Source of the DNA: an uncultured Phycisphaerales bacterium | GTDB lineage: Bacteria > Planctomycetota > Phycisphaerae > Sedimentisphaerales > Anaerobacaceae | Direction of reading: 5' to 3' | Assembly: GCA_937927975.1 (NCBI GenBank) | Contig: CALEZT010000228.1 | Coordinates: 1-64,000 of the forward strand | DNA length: 64,000 bases | Translations under genes and position numbers: made by a program | The notes under the pieces: model-generated | Told to the model about the DNA's origin: nothing | What the model saw: the letters and a program-made list of their open reading frames with translations, nothing else | Database searches by the model: none | Shown here: positions 1 through 12,533 of the stretch, piece by piece | How positions within the stretch are numbered: the first letter of the stretch is position 1 | Layout of the letters: the number at the start of each line of letters is the position of its first letter

Positions 1-2
1 AC

Positions 3-1562
3 CAGTTCCACCTGCCCAGGGAGTTTGAGGAGGAGGGCCTGGAGCAGGCGAGGGCCGCGGCGCTGGGCTTCGATCCCGAGCGAATCGATGGCCGCCAGGA
101 CATCTGCGACAAGGTGATCATTACGATCGATCCGCCGGACGCGAAGGATTTCGACGACGCCATCAGTCTGGAAACGGACCCAGACGGCAACTGGACGCTT
201 GGCGTGCACATCGCGGACGTCAGCCACTTCATCGCCAAGGGCTCGGCCCTCGATGAGGAAGCCAAAGAGCGGGGCAACAGCATATATTTGCCGGGCAGGA
301 CGATCCCCATGCTCCCTGAGGTCCTGAGCAACGGCGTTTGCAGTCTCCAGCCTGAGCAGAAGCGTTTTACCAAGAGCGTCTACATCACGTATGACCAGAA
401 GGGCAATATCCTGTCCCGTCGGTTCGCCAACAGCGTCATTCGCTCGACCGCCAGGCTCACCTACCTGGAGGCCGATGGCATCCTCAAGGGCCACACGAAG
501 GGCGCCAAACGCGAGGTGATCGATCTTCTTCGGAATATGGATGCGCTGAGCCGGCGGATCGAGGCCCGTCGCGTCGAGCACGGCATGATTCACCTGGATC
601 TGCCCGAGCCGCACCTGATTCTCGACGAGGCCGGACGCGTCGTCGATGCCGAGCCCGCGGAGAACAGCTATCCGCACACGATCATCGAGATGTTCATGGT
701 CGAGGCCAACGACGCGGTCGCCTCGCTCCTGGACCGCCAGAATGTGCCGTTCATGCGTCGAGTCCATCCGGATCCGGACGTCCTGGCCTTGAAGAACATG
801 GCCCGGTTGCTGCGGATCATGGGCATCCCGATCGGAAAGAGCCCCGACCGCACGGCGATCCAGGCCGTCTTGAACTACGTCAAGGATTCCGAGCGGGCTC
901 TGGCGGTGAACCTGATTGTGCTGCGCAGCCTGGAGCGGGCGGTGTACGCGCCGACCAGCATCGGGCATTACGCTCTGGCTTCAACGCACTACTGCCATTT
1001 CACCAGCCCGATCCGACGCTACGCGGACCTGGTGGTCCATCGCGTGCTGCAGTCATATCTCGAAGGCCGCATGGACGCCGCGAAGCAGGAAGCCGCGGGC
1101 GAGGACCTGACCTCCGTCGGCCAACACATCACCTTCACCGAGGAGCGGGCCGACAATGCCGAACGCGAACTGACCAGCGTCCTGATCCTCCAGATGCTCA
1201 GCAAGCGGATCGGCGACGAGATGGATTGCGTCGTCACCGGCCTGACCGGCTTCGGCGTCTTCGTCCAGTGCCGCAAGTTCGGGATCGAGGGCCTGATCAA
1301 GCTCGAGGACCTGGGCCCCGACGAATGGCGGTTCAACAAGGTGTCCCAATGCATCATGGGCGAGCGCTCGGGCGAGACGATTCTCCTCGGCCAGCCGATA
1401 CGCGTTCACATCGTCGCAGTGAATGTCCCGGCCCGCCAGTTGAACGTCGCGCCAGTCGAACCCCTCGGCCAGGGTCGGGAGTCCCCTCCGTCGAGAAAGC
1501 GGAAGAAGACCAAGGCCGAGAGGAAGCGGTCGGTCGGTCGCAAACCCAAGAAGAAGCGGTAG
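3..1562 (+). CDS. rnr: Ribonuclease R, C-terminal part (5' end outside the window)
   Basis: The frame is open from the window edge, so the N-terminal cold-shock domains lie upstream; the first internal GTG (114) falls inside the catalytic domain and is not the start. The protein is a processive 3'-5' exoribonuclease that degrades structured RNA in the cytoplasm. The RNB catalytic domain is visible: IDPPDAKDFDDA supplies the clustered metal-binding aspartates, and HYCHFTSPIRRYADLVVHR is the second conserved family block. A C-terminal S1 RNA-binding domain (CVVTGLTGFGVFVQ onward) follows, and the protein ends in a Lys/Arg-rich tail typical of RNase R rather than RNase II. It stops 159 bp before secA, which has its own promoter, so the two are probably separate units. 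Confidence 0.93.
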   Translation, partial: QFHLPREFEEEGLEQARAAALGFDPERIDGRQDICDKVIITIDPPDAKDFDDAISLETDPDGNWTLGVHIADVSHFIAKGSALDEEAKERGNSIYLPGRTIPMLPEVLSNGVCSLQPEQKRFTKSVYITYDQKGNILSRRFANSVIRSTARLTYLEADGILKGHTKGAKREVIDLLRNMDALSRRIEARRVEHGMIHLDLPEPHLILDEAGRVVDAEPAENSYPHTIIEMFMVEANDAVASLLDRQNVPFMRRVHPDPDVLALKNMARLLRIMGIPIGKSPDRTAIQAVLNYVKDSERALAVNLIVLRSLERAVYAPTSIGHYALASTHYCHFTSPIRRYADLVVHRVLQSYLEGRMDAAKQEAAGEDLTSVGQHITFTEERADNAERELTSVLILQMLSKRIGDEMDCVVTGLTGFGVFVQCRKFGIEGLIKLEDLGPDEWRFNKVSQCIMGERSGETILLGQPIRVHIVAVNVPARQLNVAPVEPLGQGRESPPSRKRKKTKAERKRSVGRKPKKKR

Positions 1563-1628
1563 AAATTACGTTGGGCGTTTCTTCAGGTCAAACGGTCAGC
1601 GAGCAGTCGCGAGGCGGCTTGTGCTTTC

Positions 1629-1657
1629 TTGACATCGGTTTGGGCTTCTGCCATACT
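1629..1657 (+). promoter_or_regulatory. Predicted sigma-70 promoter of secA
   Basis: A perfect TTGACA (1629-1634) is followed after 17 bp by CATACT (1652-1657, four of six matches to TATAAT). Transcription would begin near 1664, about 58 nt before the secA ATG. Seen by eye only. Confidence 0.5.
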
Positions 1658-1721
1658 GGCCTGGAAAAGCGTCTTCGCATGGATTGCGTATTCGAGTGGA
1701 TTGAAAGAGAAAGCAGATTGA

Positions 1722-5210
<3,489 letters not shown>

Positions 5211-5293
5211 CGAATGGGACGGGCACGCGACGATCACCTGATTCTTCCGGGGGAAATCAGGGAGTTGCCTTGGCGTCCTGTTTCTGCGCAAAA

Positions 5294-5330
5294 GAAAACA
5301 TCGAGTAACATGGCGCTACCCGATGTTTTC
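5294..5330 (+). terminator. Hairpin after secA, probable terminator
   Basis: GAAAACATCG (5294-5303) pairs perfectly with CGATGTTTTC (5321-5330) across a 17-nt loop that can partly pair. It lies 83 nt past the secA stop. The U-run is inside the 3' arm and is not followed by a longer one, so termination is likely but not certain. Confidence 0.45.
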
Positions 5331-5351
5331 CGGAGGGGAGAAAAATCATTA

Positions 5352-5459
5352 CTTGGGCTCTTGTCGTATCGGCTTCTGAGCCCATCCCCTTGAGCCCAAG
5401 ATTCTTAACTTCTTACGTCCTATAAGGGATACGCCCTGCGAGGGAGGAAGTTCGCAGGG
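5352..5459 (+). other. Structured intergenic RNA region before the sensor kinase
   Basis: The 474-bp gap 5211-5684 contains no convincing gene. CTTGGGCTC (5352-5360) can pair with GAGCCCAAG (5392-5400), but its GGGCTC part can instead pair with a second GAGCCC at about 5378-5383, giving two exclusive folds. A further perfect hairpin, CCCTGCGA (5434-5441) with TCGCAGGG (5452-5459), presents GGGAGGAAGT in its loop. The words GGGATACGCCCTG and GGGATACGACCCTG recur near 5426 and 5550. I recognise no known riboswitch class. Confidence 0.35.
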
Positions 5460-5644
5460 TCGTGCAGAAATTGTCCGCAGGAATCGACTTTCTTGCGTGC
5501 GATTTTGGCGGAATCCTCGCGGGAAACCCCCTAATCTCGTGCCGGAGTCATGGGATACGACCCTGTGCAAATTGCCTATATCCTCTCCCTCGACGCGCCG
5601 CGGGCCGCTTTCCGACTTGGAGGCGTAGAATGCGGTTTTCGATC

Positions 5645-5673
5645 TTGACACACGGGTCTCGCGTTGGCATGGT
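5645..5673 (+). promoter_or_regulatory. Possible promoter of the sensor-kinase operon
   Basis: A perfect TTGACA (5645-5650) is followed after 17 bp by CATGGT (5668-5673), a weak -10. If used, transcription starts near 5680, only about 5 nt before ATG 5685, so the true start may lie further in (for example ATG 5709 or 5805). Confidence 0.35.
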
Positions 5674-5684
5674 AGGAACGTGAA

Positions 5685-8600
5685 ATGGCCGTTCTGCGAG
5701 GCAGAGGCATGCGGCCGGATATTCTCAGGATTGTGGACCGGGTGGCTGGAGGCGTGGATTCGGAGGAAGGGAACCAGTGTTCCTTTTCCGGTTCGGTTCT
5801 ACGGATGGGCAATATGCACACGCAGGCAAAGACCGAGCACACGCAGGATGTACAGAGCGCCTATGCCCTGGTCAAGGAGAGCTTTCCCGAAGTCCTGATC
5901 GATGCGCTGCCATGCGCCTTCTTCGTCGTGAGCCAGGAATTGCGGCTTGTTCTCTGGAATCGCTACTTTCAGATCGTAACCGAATTCTCCGACGAGGAAC
6001 TGGCTTCGGCATCGATTCTGGACACGGTGGGAGACGACTACCGCAAGGCGGTCGAGGACGCCGCACGGCGGGCTTTCGACGGTCAAATGATCCAGATGGA
6101 TTCGGCCTGTCGGAGCAGGAGCGGACGCGTCGTGCCGATGTTCGTCACATGTCGCCGGGTCGCAATCGCGGGGCAGACCTGTCTGGTTGTGACCGGCTGG
6201 GACGCCACGCAGCATCGGTTGGCCGAGCAGGGACTGGCGGACGAGCGCAATCTCCTGAGCACGTTGATCGACAACCTGCCGGACGCCATCTACGTCAAGG
6301 ATCGACAAGGCCGGTTCGTGTTGTGCAATCGCGAGGTCCTGCGGCGCAACCAGCTCGGGTCCGTCGAGGAGATCGTAGGGCGGACGGACGCGCACTTCGA
6401 TTCTCCCGAGGTGGCCCGCGGCGTCCAAGCCGACGAGCAGGAACTGATGCAGACCGGCCGATCCATCATCAACGAGGAGCGATGCGTCGCGGATAAGGCC
6501 ACCGGCCAGCCCACGTGGAGCCTGACGACGAAGGTGCCCCTGCGAAACGCGGCCAACGAGATCGTCGGCATCGTGGGCATCGGGCGCGACATCACCGAGC
6601 GAAAACGCACGGAAGAGGCATATCACACGATCGTGGATTGCTCTTTGCAGGGCCTGCTCGTCATCCAGAACATGCGGATCGTTTTCGCCAACCGGGCGAT
6701 GGCCAAGATCAGCGGGTACACCCTCGACGAAATGCTCAGCGGGTCGGGCCAACGGCTTCAGGAATTCGTGCATCCGCTGGATCGGGAACGGGTCTGGGCG
6801 AACCACGAAGCGCGTCTGCGGGGAGAATCGCTGCCCGAGCAATACGAGTTTCGCGGGATCCGCAAGGACGGTACGGTTCGCTGGATCGAGATCATGACGA
6901 GCCGGATCGACTACCAGGGGCAACCCGCGATTCACGCCGCGTGCATCGATGTGACGGAGCGTCATCGGGCGCAGGAAGCGCTGCAGCGCAGCGAAGCCCG
7001 CAACCAGGCGTTGTTGAACGCCAATCCTGATCTGATGTTCCGGCTGACCCGAGGCGGGGTGTTTCTCGACTGCAAGCCGTCGAAGGAGAACGCGGTCTCG
7101 ACCTCGCCCGCACAATTCGTAGGCAAACATCTGGACGAGGTCTATCCCGCATCGACGGCGCGAGCTTTGATGCAGCTCATTCAGGCGGCGATCGACACCG
7201 GGCACGTGCAGACGCTTGAGTACAGCCTGCCGCGGACGGAGGGGGAAAGCGCCGATTTCGAGTGCAGACTGGTTGCCTGTGCGGAACAGGAAGTGGTGGC
7301 GATCGTCCGGGACATCAGCGACCGAAGGCGGGCCGAACGGCTGGCGAGACTGCAGCGGGATATGGCGATCCGTCTGAGCAGTCAATCCAGCCTGGAGGAA
7401 GGACTGAGGTATTGCCTGGACGCGGCCCTCCAGAGTTCGCACCTGGATTGTGGCGGGATCTACACGCTGGACGAACACACAGGCTGCCTGAAGATGGACG
7501 TCCATGTCGGGTTGTCCGCGGATTTCGTCGCGGAGGCCGCCGTCTACCCGCCGAACTCCCGCAACATGCGCCTGATCATGGAGGGGGAGCCCATCTACAC
7601 CCGGCTCGACCAGATTGGAGTGCCGATCGGGCCGGGCCAGAAGGGCGATGGACTGCGCGCGGTGGTGATCATTCCCATCCGGCATGAGGATCGCGTGGTC
7701 GGCTGTCTGAACGTCGCATCCCATACGACCGAGGACATTCCGCAATGGTCCCGCGTGGTTCTGGAGACCATCGCGGCCCAGATCGGAAATGCGATCAGCC
7801 GCCTGAAGGTGCAGGAAGCTCTGTCGCGGGCGGAACGCGAGAAGGCGATCATTCTGAACACGATGCCCCAGATCGTGACCTATCACGATGCCTCCCATCG
7901 AATTCTCTGGGCCAATCGGATCGCCCTGGACGCTTTGAAGGTGACGGAGGACGAAATCGTCGGGCGACGCTGCTACGAACTGTGGGAGAACGCGGCAATG
8001 CCCTGCCAGGGTTGCCCGGTGGATCTGGCGCTGCGGACCGGGTGTTCGCAGGAAGCTGAGATCATCGGGTACAACGGCGGCACCTGGCTGGTCCGCGGGG
8101 AGCCCGTTCGCGACAGCGCCGGACGGCTGCTGGGCGTCGTTGAGTTGGCCATCGACATCACGCGTCGCAAGCAGGCCGAGGAGGGGCTGCGGAGGCGGTT
8201 GGAGTTCGATGGGCTGATCACGAGCATCTCGACCGATTTCGCGAATTTGCCCGCAGATCGGGTGGAGGAGGGCGTCGAGCGAACGCTGGCCGGGATCGGT
8301 GGGTTCGTCCAGTCGGACCGTTGTTACGTGTTCTTGTTCCACGACGACGCGAAAATGAGCAAGGTTCGCGAATGGTGCGCCGAGGGGATCGACCGGGTGC
8401 AGGGGCGGATCTGGGACGTGGAGACCAAGAACATTCCGCTGGGCCTTGAACGGCTCAATCGCGACGGGATTCTGCACATTCCTTCCGTGCGGCAACTCCA
8501 GGGCCCCGAGGCGGAGGCCAAGGGAATCCTCGAATCGATCGGTGTGAAGTCCCTTCTCGCGGCGCCGATCAAGGTCGGCGGCGAGCTTTTCGGCATTCTG

Positions 8601-10733
8601 GGCGTGTCGGCCGTTCGCGAGGAATGCGTTTGGCCGGAGGATGCCGCGCCGTTGCTGAAGATCGCGGCCGAGATCATGGCCAACGCCCTGGAACGCAAGC
8701 GGGCCGGCGACGTGCTTCGCGAGCGGCTGGCCTTCGAGACCCTCCTGTCCGAATTGTCGGCGACCATCATCAGTCTTCCCGCGGAGGAAATCGACGGGCA
8801 GATCAATCGATGGCTGGCTCGAATCGGCGAACGGCTCCAAATCGACCGGAGCAGGGTCGTGCAGTTTCTAGGCCCCAAGATGGTGGTCACGCACTCGTGG
8901 GTGGCCCCAGGATTGGACGAGGCTCCCCTCGACGTGAGCAAGGAGGATTTCGTGTGGGCTCTGGGGCAGTTGCGCAAAGGGGACATCGTCGCATTTGCCC
9001 GGATCGAGGATGCGCCGGAGGAAGCAGCCTCCGAGAAGGAATACTGTCGTCGATACGGCATCAAGTCCATCATCATCATGCCGTTGGAGGTGGCCGGCTC
9101 TCCTTTGGGCGTGGTGTCGTTCTCCTGCGTGAAGGCTCATCGGGAATGGTCCGAGGAATTGGTGCAGCGGCTGCGTCTGGTCGGCCAGATCTTCGCCAAC
9201 GCGATCTTGCGCGCCCGGGCCGAGGAGGCTCTGCGGGCCAGCGAGACGCGGTTCCGCAGTCTTGTCCGGGCCGTTCCCACAGGCATCGGTCTCATATTAG
9301 ACCGCGTCCTGCTGGAGGTAAACGACCGGATTTGCGAGATGACCGGATACTCCCACGCTGAACTGGTCAACCGAAACGTGCGGATGCTGTATCCCACCCA
9401 GGAGCACTACGATGAAGTCGAAGCGGTGGCCTACCGCCGGATTCGGGAAACCGGAAGCGGGATGATCGAAACCTGTTGGCGGCGCAAGGATGGACGCGTC
9501 ATCAACGTGGTCCTCAACGGCACATTTCTGGACCAGACCGACCTCTCCAAGGGATACACGTTTTCGGTCCTGGACGTCACCGAGCGGAAGAAAGCGGAAC
9601 TGGCTCTGCAAGAGAGCGAACGGCGGTTGCGGACTCTGATGGCAAACCTGCCCGGCGTCGCCTACCGTTGCGCCAACGCGCCGGCATGGCCTTTCCAGTT
9701 CGTCAGCGAGGGGTCGGTGGCTCTCACCGGTTATACGTCACAAGAGTTCACCAGCGGCCAAATCCTCTATGGCAGCCTGATTCATCCCGACGATCAGCGG
9801 AAGGTATGGGATGTCATTCAAGACTCCGTCCTGCGGGACACCTCTTTCGATCTGGAGTATCGCATCCGTGCCAGGGATGGGATGGAGAAGTGGGTGTTCG
9901 AACGGGGACGTCCGGTGTCGTCCCTCCATGCGGAATCCTCCTTCCTGGAGGGGTTCATCATGGACATCACCGACCGCAAGAAGGCCCAGGTGGAGGCCCA
10001 GCGACATCTGGCGGAACTGACACGGGCCTGGCACGCCAACATGCTCGGCCAGATGGCCACGGAGCTTGCGCATGAGCTGAATCAGCCGTTGTGTGCCATC
10101 GTGAACTACTCCAACGGCTGTCTGCGACTGACGCGGCGCAAGGACTATTCGCTGGAGACCGTGCAGGACTCGATCGAGCGGATTGCCGTGCAGGCACAGC
10201 GGGCGGCCGACATCCTCAAGCGGATCCGGGGCCTGATCGCCAAGCACGAACCCATGCGTGCGACCGAGGATCTGAGCGTCATCTTGACCGGCGCGGTCCA
10301 GATGGTCAAGGACGAGGCGGTCAAGAACAACGTTGCGATCGTCTGTCGGTTTCGGCCGGATCTGCCCAAGGTCAAGGCGGATCGCGTCGAAATCGAACAG
10401 GTCGTGCTGAATCTCCTGCGAAACGCCATCGAGGCGATGAGCGATCCTCAGATCGTCCGCAGGAGACTGACGATCACGAATCGCCTGATCGAGTCGTGCA
10501 AGATTGAGGTTTCGGTGGAGGACACGGGCCGGGGCATTGCTCCGGACCTCTCGGAGAAGATCTTCGAGTCGTTTTTCTCGACCAAATCCCAGGGACTCGG
10601 AGTCGGTCTGTCGCTGAGCCAGCGGATCATCGAGGCCCACGGCGGCCGGCTCTGGGTCGAGTCGGACGGTCAGTCCGGCGCCACATTCAGATTCACGTTG
10701 CCTGTCATAGGAGGTGCTCATGGAGATGGATAA
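5685..10733 (+). CDS. Multi-sensor PAS/GAF hybrid-input histidine kinase
   Basis: A 1682-residue cytoplasmic sensor kinase with no signal peptide or membrane helix. Approximate order: four PAS domains (65-185, 190-310, 315-435, 440-550), a GAF (555-710), a PAS (715-840), two GAFs (845-1010, 1015-1185), two PAS (1190-1310, 1315-1440), then a HisKA dimerisation domain with phospho-acceptor His1463 in ELAHELNQPL, and an ATPase domain with N-box LLRNAIEAM and G-boxes EDTGRGIAP and GLGVGLSLS. The short PAS-linked kinase core resembles the FixL/TodS group. The fifth PAS carries C-x(n)-PCQGCP, a cysteine cluster that could bind a metal or sense redox; this is an inference. The gene overlaps its response regulator by 14 nt. 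ATG 5685 is the longest start and its SD is weak (AGGA at -12); ATG 5709 is the next candidate. The signal sensed is unknown. Confidence 0.9.
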   Translation: MAVLRGRGMRPDILRIVDRVAGGVDSEEGNQCSFSGSVLRMGNMHTQAKTEHTQDVQSAYALVKESFPEVLIDALPCAFFVVSQELRLVLWNRYFQIVTEFSDEELASASILDTVGDDYRKAVEDAARRAFDGQMIQMDSACRSRSGRVVPMFVTCRRVAIAGQTCLVVTGWDATQHRLAEQGLADERNLLSTLIDNLPDAIYVKDRQGRFVLCNREVLRRNQLGSVEEIVGRTDAHFDSPEVARGVQADEQELMQTGRSIINEERCVADKATGQPTWSLTTKVPLRNAANEIVGIVGIGRDITERKRTEEAYHTIVDCSLQGLLVIQNMRIVFANRAMAKISGYTLDEMLSGSGQRLQEFVHPLDRERVWANHEARLRGESLPEQYEFRGIRKDGTVRWIEIMTSRIDYQGQPAIHAACIDVTERHRAQEALQRSEARNQALLNANPDLMFRLTRGGVFLDCKPSKENAVSTSPAQFVGKHLDEVYPASTARALMQLIQAAIDTGHVQTLEYSLPRTEGESADFECRLVACAEQEVVAIVRDISDRRRAERLARLQRDMAIRLSSQSSLEEGLRYCLDAALQSSHLDCGGIYTLDEHTGCLKMDVHVGLSADFVAEAAVYPPNSRNMRLIMEGEPIYTRLDQIGVPIGPGQKGDGLRAVVIIPIRHEDRVVGCLNVASHTTEDIPQWSRVVLETIAAQIGNAISRLKVQEALSRAEREKAIILNTMPQIVTYHDASHRILWANRIALDALKVTEDEIVGRRCYELWENAAMPCQGCPVDLALRTGCSQEAEIIGYNGGTWLVRGEPVRDSAGRLLGVVELAIDITRRKQAEEGLRRRLEFDGLITSISTDFANLPADRVEEGVERTLAGIGGFVQSDRCYVFLFHDDAKMSKVREWCAEGIDRVQGRIWDVETKNIPLGLERLNRDGILHIPSVRQLQGPEAEAKGILESIGVKSLLAAPIKVGGELFGILGVSAVREECVWPEDAAPLLKIAAEIMANALERKRAGDVLRERLAFETLLSELSATIISLPAEEIDGQINRWLARIGERLQIDRSRVVQFLGPKMVVTHSWVAPGLDEAPLDVSKEDFVWALGQLRKGDIVAFARIEDAPEEAASEKEYCRRYGIKSIIIMPLEVAGSPLGVVSFSCVKAHREWSEELVQRLRLVGQIFANAILRARAEEALRASETRFRSLVRAVPTGIGLILDRVLLEVNDRICEMTGYSHAELVNRNVRMLYPTQEHYDEVEAVAYRRIRETGSGMIETCWRRKDGRVINVVLNGTFLDQTDLSKGYTFSVLDVTERKKAELALQESERRLRTLMANLPGVAYRCANAPAWPFQFVSEGSVALTGYTSQEFTSGQILYGSLIHPDDQRKVWDVIQDSVLRDTSFDLEYRIRARDGMEKWVFERGRPVSSLHAESSFLEGFIMDITDRKKAQVEAQRHLAELTRAWHANMLGQMATELAHELNQPLCAIVNYSNGCLRLTRRKDYSLETVQDSIERIAVQAQRAADILKRIRGLIAKHEPMRATEDLSVILTGAVQMVKDEAVKNNVAIVCRFRPDLPKVKADRVEIEQVVLNLLRNAIEAMSDPQIVRRRLTITNRLIESCKIEVSVEDTGRGIAPDLSEKIFESFFSTKSQGLGVGLSLSQRIIEAHGGRLWVESDGQSGATFRFTLPVIGGAHGDG

Positions 10734-11340
10734 ACCGGTTGTGTTTGTCGTGGACGACGACGAGGCGATCTGCGAGTCCCTGCGTCTGCTGATCGGAGAC
10801 ATCGGTTTGGAGGTCCGCACGTTCACCAGCGCGCGGCAGTTCCTGGAGGAGTACGATTCCTCTCGTCCGGGCTGTCTGGTGCTGGATGTCCGCATGTCGG
10901 GCATCAGCGGGCTGGAACTTCAGGCGAGACTGAACGAGACGGGGGTTCCCATCCCGACAATCATCATCACGGGGCATGCCGACGTGCCGATGGCCGTGGA
11001 GGCCATGAAAGCCGGCGCGACCGATTTCATCGAGAAGCCCTTCCGAGACCAGGTCTTGCTCGACAGCATCCAGAAGGCCATCGATTTGGACCTGCGGATC
11101 CGACGCCAGCGGCAGGAACACCAGGACGTTCAGTCCCGGCTCACGCATCTCACGCAGCGGGAACGGGAGGTCATGGATCGTCTGGTCGCTGGCAAGAGCA
11201 ACAAGAACATCGCGTTCGACCTGGGCATCAGCCAGAAGACCGTCGATTTCCACCGCGCCAACATCCTGGACAAGATCGGGGTCAACAGCGTGGTGGAGCT
11301 CGTCCGCCTGGTCCAGAAGGCGTCGGGAGGCCGACAGTAG
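10720..11340 (+). CDS. FixJ/NarL-type response regulator (receiver plus LuxR-type HTH)
   Basis: Transcription factor partner of the upstream kinase. The receiver domain (about 5-120) has the acidic pocket VDDDE, phospho-acceptor Asp56 in LVLDVRMSG, the switch Thr in IIITGHAD and the conserved Lys in FIEKPF. A LuxR-type helix-turn-helix (about 140-200) follows, with LTQREREVMDRLVAGKSNKNIA and recognition region ISQKTVDFHRANI. The ATG at 10720 is preceded by a strong AGGAGGTG five nt upstream, so the in-frame GTG at 10714 inside that SD is rejected. The 14-nt overlap with the kinase stop implies translational coupling and a cognate pair. Targets are not visible in the sequence. Confidence 0.93.
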   Translation: MEMDKPVVFVVDDDEAICESLRLLIGDIGLEVRTFTSARQFLEEYDSSRPGCLVLDVRMSGISGLELQARLNETGVPIPTIIITGHADVPMAVEAMKAGATDFIEKPFRDQVLLDSIQKAIDLDLRIRRQRQEHQDVQSRLTHLTQREREVMDRLVAGKSNKNIAFDLGISQKTVDFHRANILDKIGVNSVVELVRLVQKASGGRQ

Positions 11341-11843
11341 AATCCTGTCGATAGTCCTTATTTGCTACAGGCCTAGGTCTGGGTCGTCCTGGGAAAAGGC
11401 TGGGTTTTGCGGCCTGGACATCCGAGTGAAGGACAGGTCCTGCCAGAAGAGTCCCTATTAACTCGATCCACAGGATATTCGATTATATGGGTGGACACCC
11501 GCGAGTCGCGACGGGCCGAGGGTTGCGTGTCGCGGTGTCGGGTTCTTTGTCAAGACCAAGGATAGGGCGATTGTGCCGGGATCTCGGCAGTGTTGTCAGG
11601 TCCTCCGCAACGAAAGCGACTGCGAGAGACCGGCACTTTCGACCCCTGTGAATGATGCTGTTGCCCGTGCGGCGGGCGAAGGGGTACAGACCCATGCTCG
11701 CGGCTCAGGGCAGCAGCGTCATTCCCGTCTCGGATGTTCTGTCGCTGCAGGCATCGGGTGGAAATGTGGTGGGACCGGCTGGGGGAAGCTGTTCTGCTGT
11801 GAGAACGAATGTTCAGTGACCATTTGAGATCGGGTGGTATTGC
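11341..11843 (+). other. 503-bp gap without a recognisable gene
   Basis: This region separates the response-regulator gene from the degenerate receiver gene. The short open frames on either strand have no SD, no family resemblance and unlike codon use. I see no tRNA, known riboswitch or strong terminator hairpin. Confidence 0.5.
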
Positions 11844-12251
11844 ATGCAATTCAGGAGACCGATGCTGCTTGTCGAGAGCCCTGAGGCCGACCTGTCGGCG
11901 ACCAGTTCCGCATTGGACCATCTGGGCGACGCCGAGCGTGTGGCTTGGACTGCTGTGACGGAGGTGTTCACCTACCTGAAAAGGCATGGAGAACAGAGGC
12001 CGTGTGTCGTGCTTCTGAGCGTCGATGAATCGGGCGACCGCTTGGCGACTCTGCGGACGATCAAGCAGGACGATCAGCTCAGGAGCATTCCTGTCGTGGT
12101 TCTCGGGCCTTCCGGCAACCGCCGGATCGTGGAGGAGAGCTTTGGTTTGGGGGCCGCCGGATACATGACCAAGTCCTCGGATACCGAGGAACTTTCCGAG
12201 ACGATGCGTACGGTCTATGAGTACTGGAGCCTGAGCGAACTGCCGAAATAG
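11844..12251 (+). CDS. Degenerate receiver-domain protein (pseudo-receiver)
   Basis: A 135-residue stand-alone protein with the alpha/beta pattern of CheY-like single-domain receivers of the Rcp1 type (compare IPVVVLGPSGN with the family pattern IPVVVLTSS). Key positions have changed: the acidic pair is ES (LVESPEAD), the phospho-acceptor Asp is replaced by Ser59 in VVLLSVDES, and the switch Thr is Gly. The GAAGYMTKSS lysine remains. It probably cannot be phosphorylated in the normal way and may act as a constitutive adaptor or decoy. It lies 503 bp after the FixJ-type regulator in the same direction, which suggests but does not show a link with that kinase. No clear SD precedes ATG 11844. 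Confidence 0.7.
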   Translation: MQFRRPMLLVESPEADLSATSSALDHLGDAERVAWTAVTEVFTYLKRHGEQRPCVVLLSVDESGDRLATLRTIKQDDQLRSIPVVVLGPSGNRRIVEESFGLGAAGYMTKSSDTEELSETMRTVYEYWSLSELPK

Positions 12252-12533
12252 GCGCACGCCCGCCGAACGCGGATTACGGAACTCTCAAAACGTTCGTCGG
12301 ATCCAGCGGAATCGAAACGCATTCCGGAGCCGTTCGGTGAACCGTACTCCCATTCCTTGCGTGCACGTCCGGTAATCGTGTTTCTTCAGATCGGCGTTGC
12401 TCACGCGGACTCCTCGCCCACAGGACAGCCGCGCCAGCAGGCCGCACGCCCAACCCAGACACAGAGCCCTCGTCCGCGGCTCTCGATCCCGCGTTCTTGG
12501 ATCATGCAGTCTCACAAGCCTCGCTGCCACAGA

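Noticed and set aside
5799..8840. 1013-aa antisense frame under the sensor kinase
   Set aside because: Shadow of the kinase; no ribosome-binding site or domain.
5660..10733. Transmembrane sensor kinase
   Set aside because: No hydrophobic segment long enough to span a membrane was found, so the kinase is called cytoplasmic.
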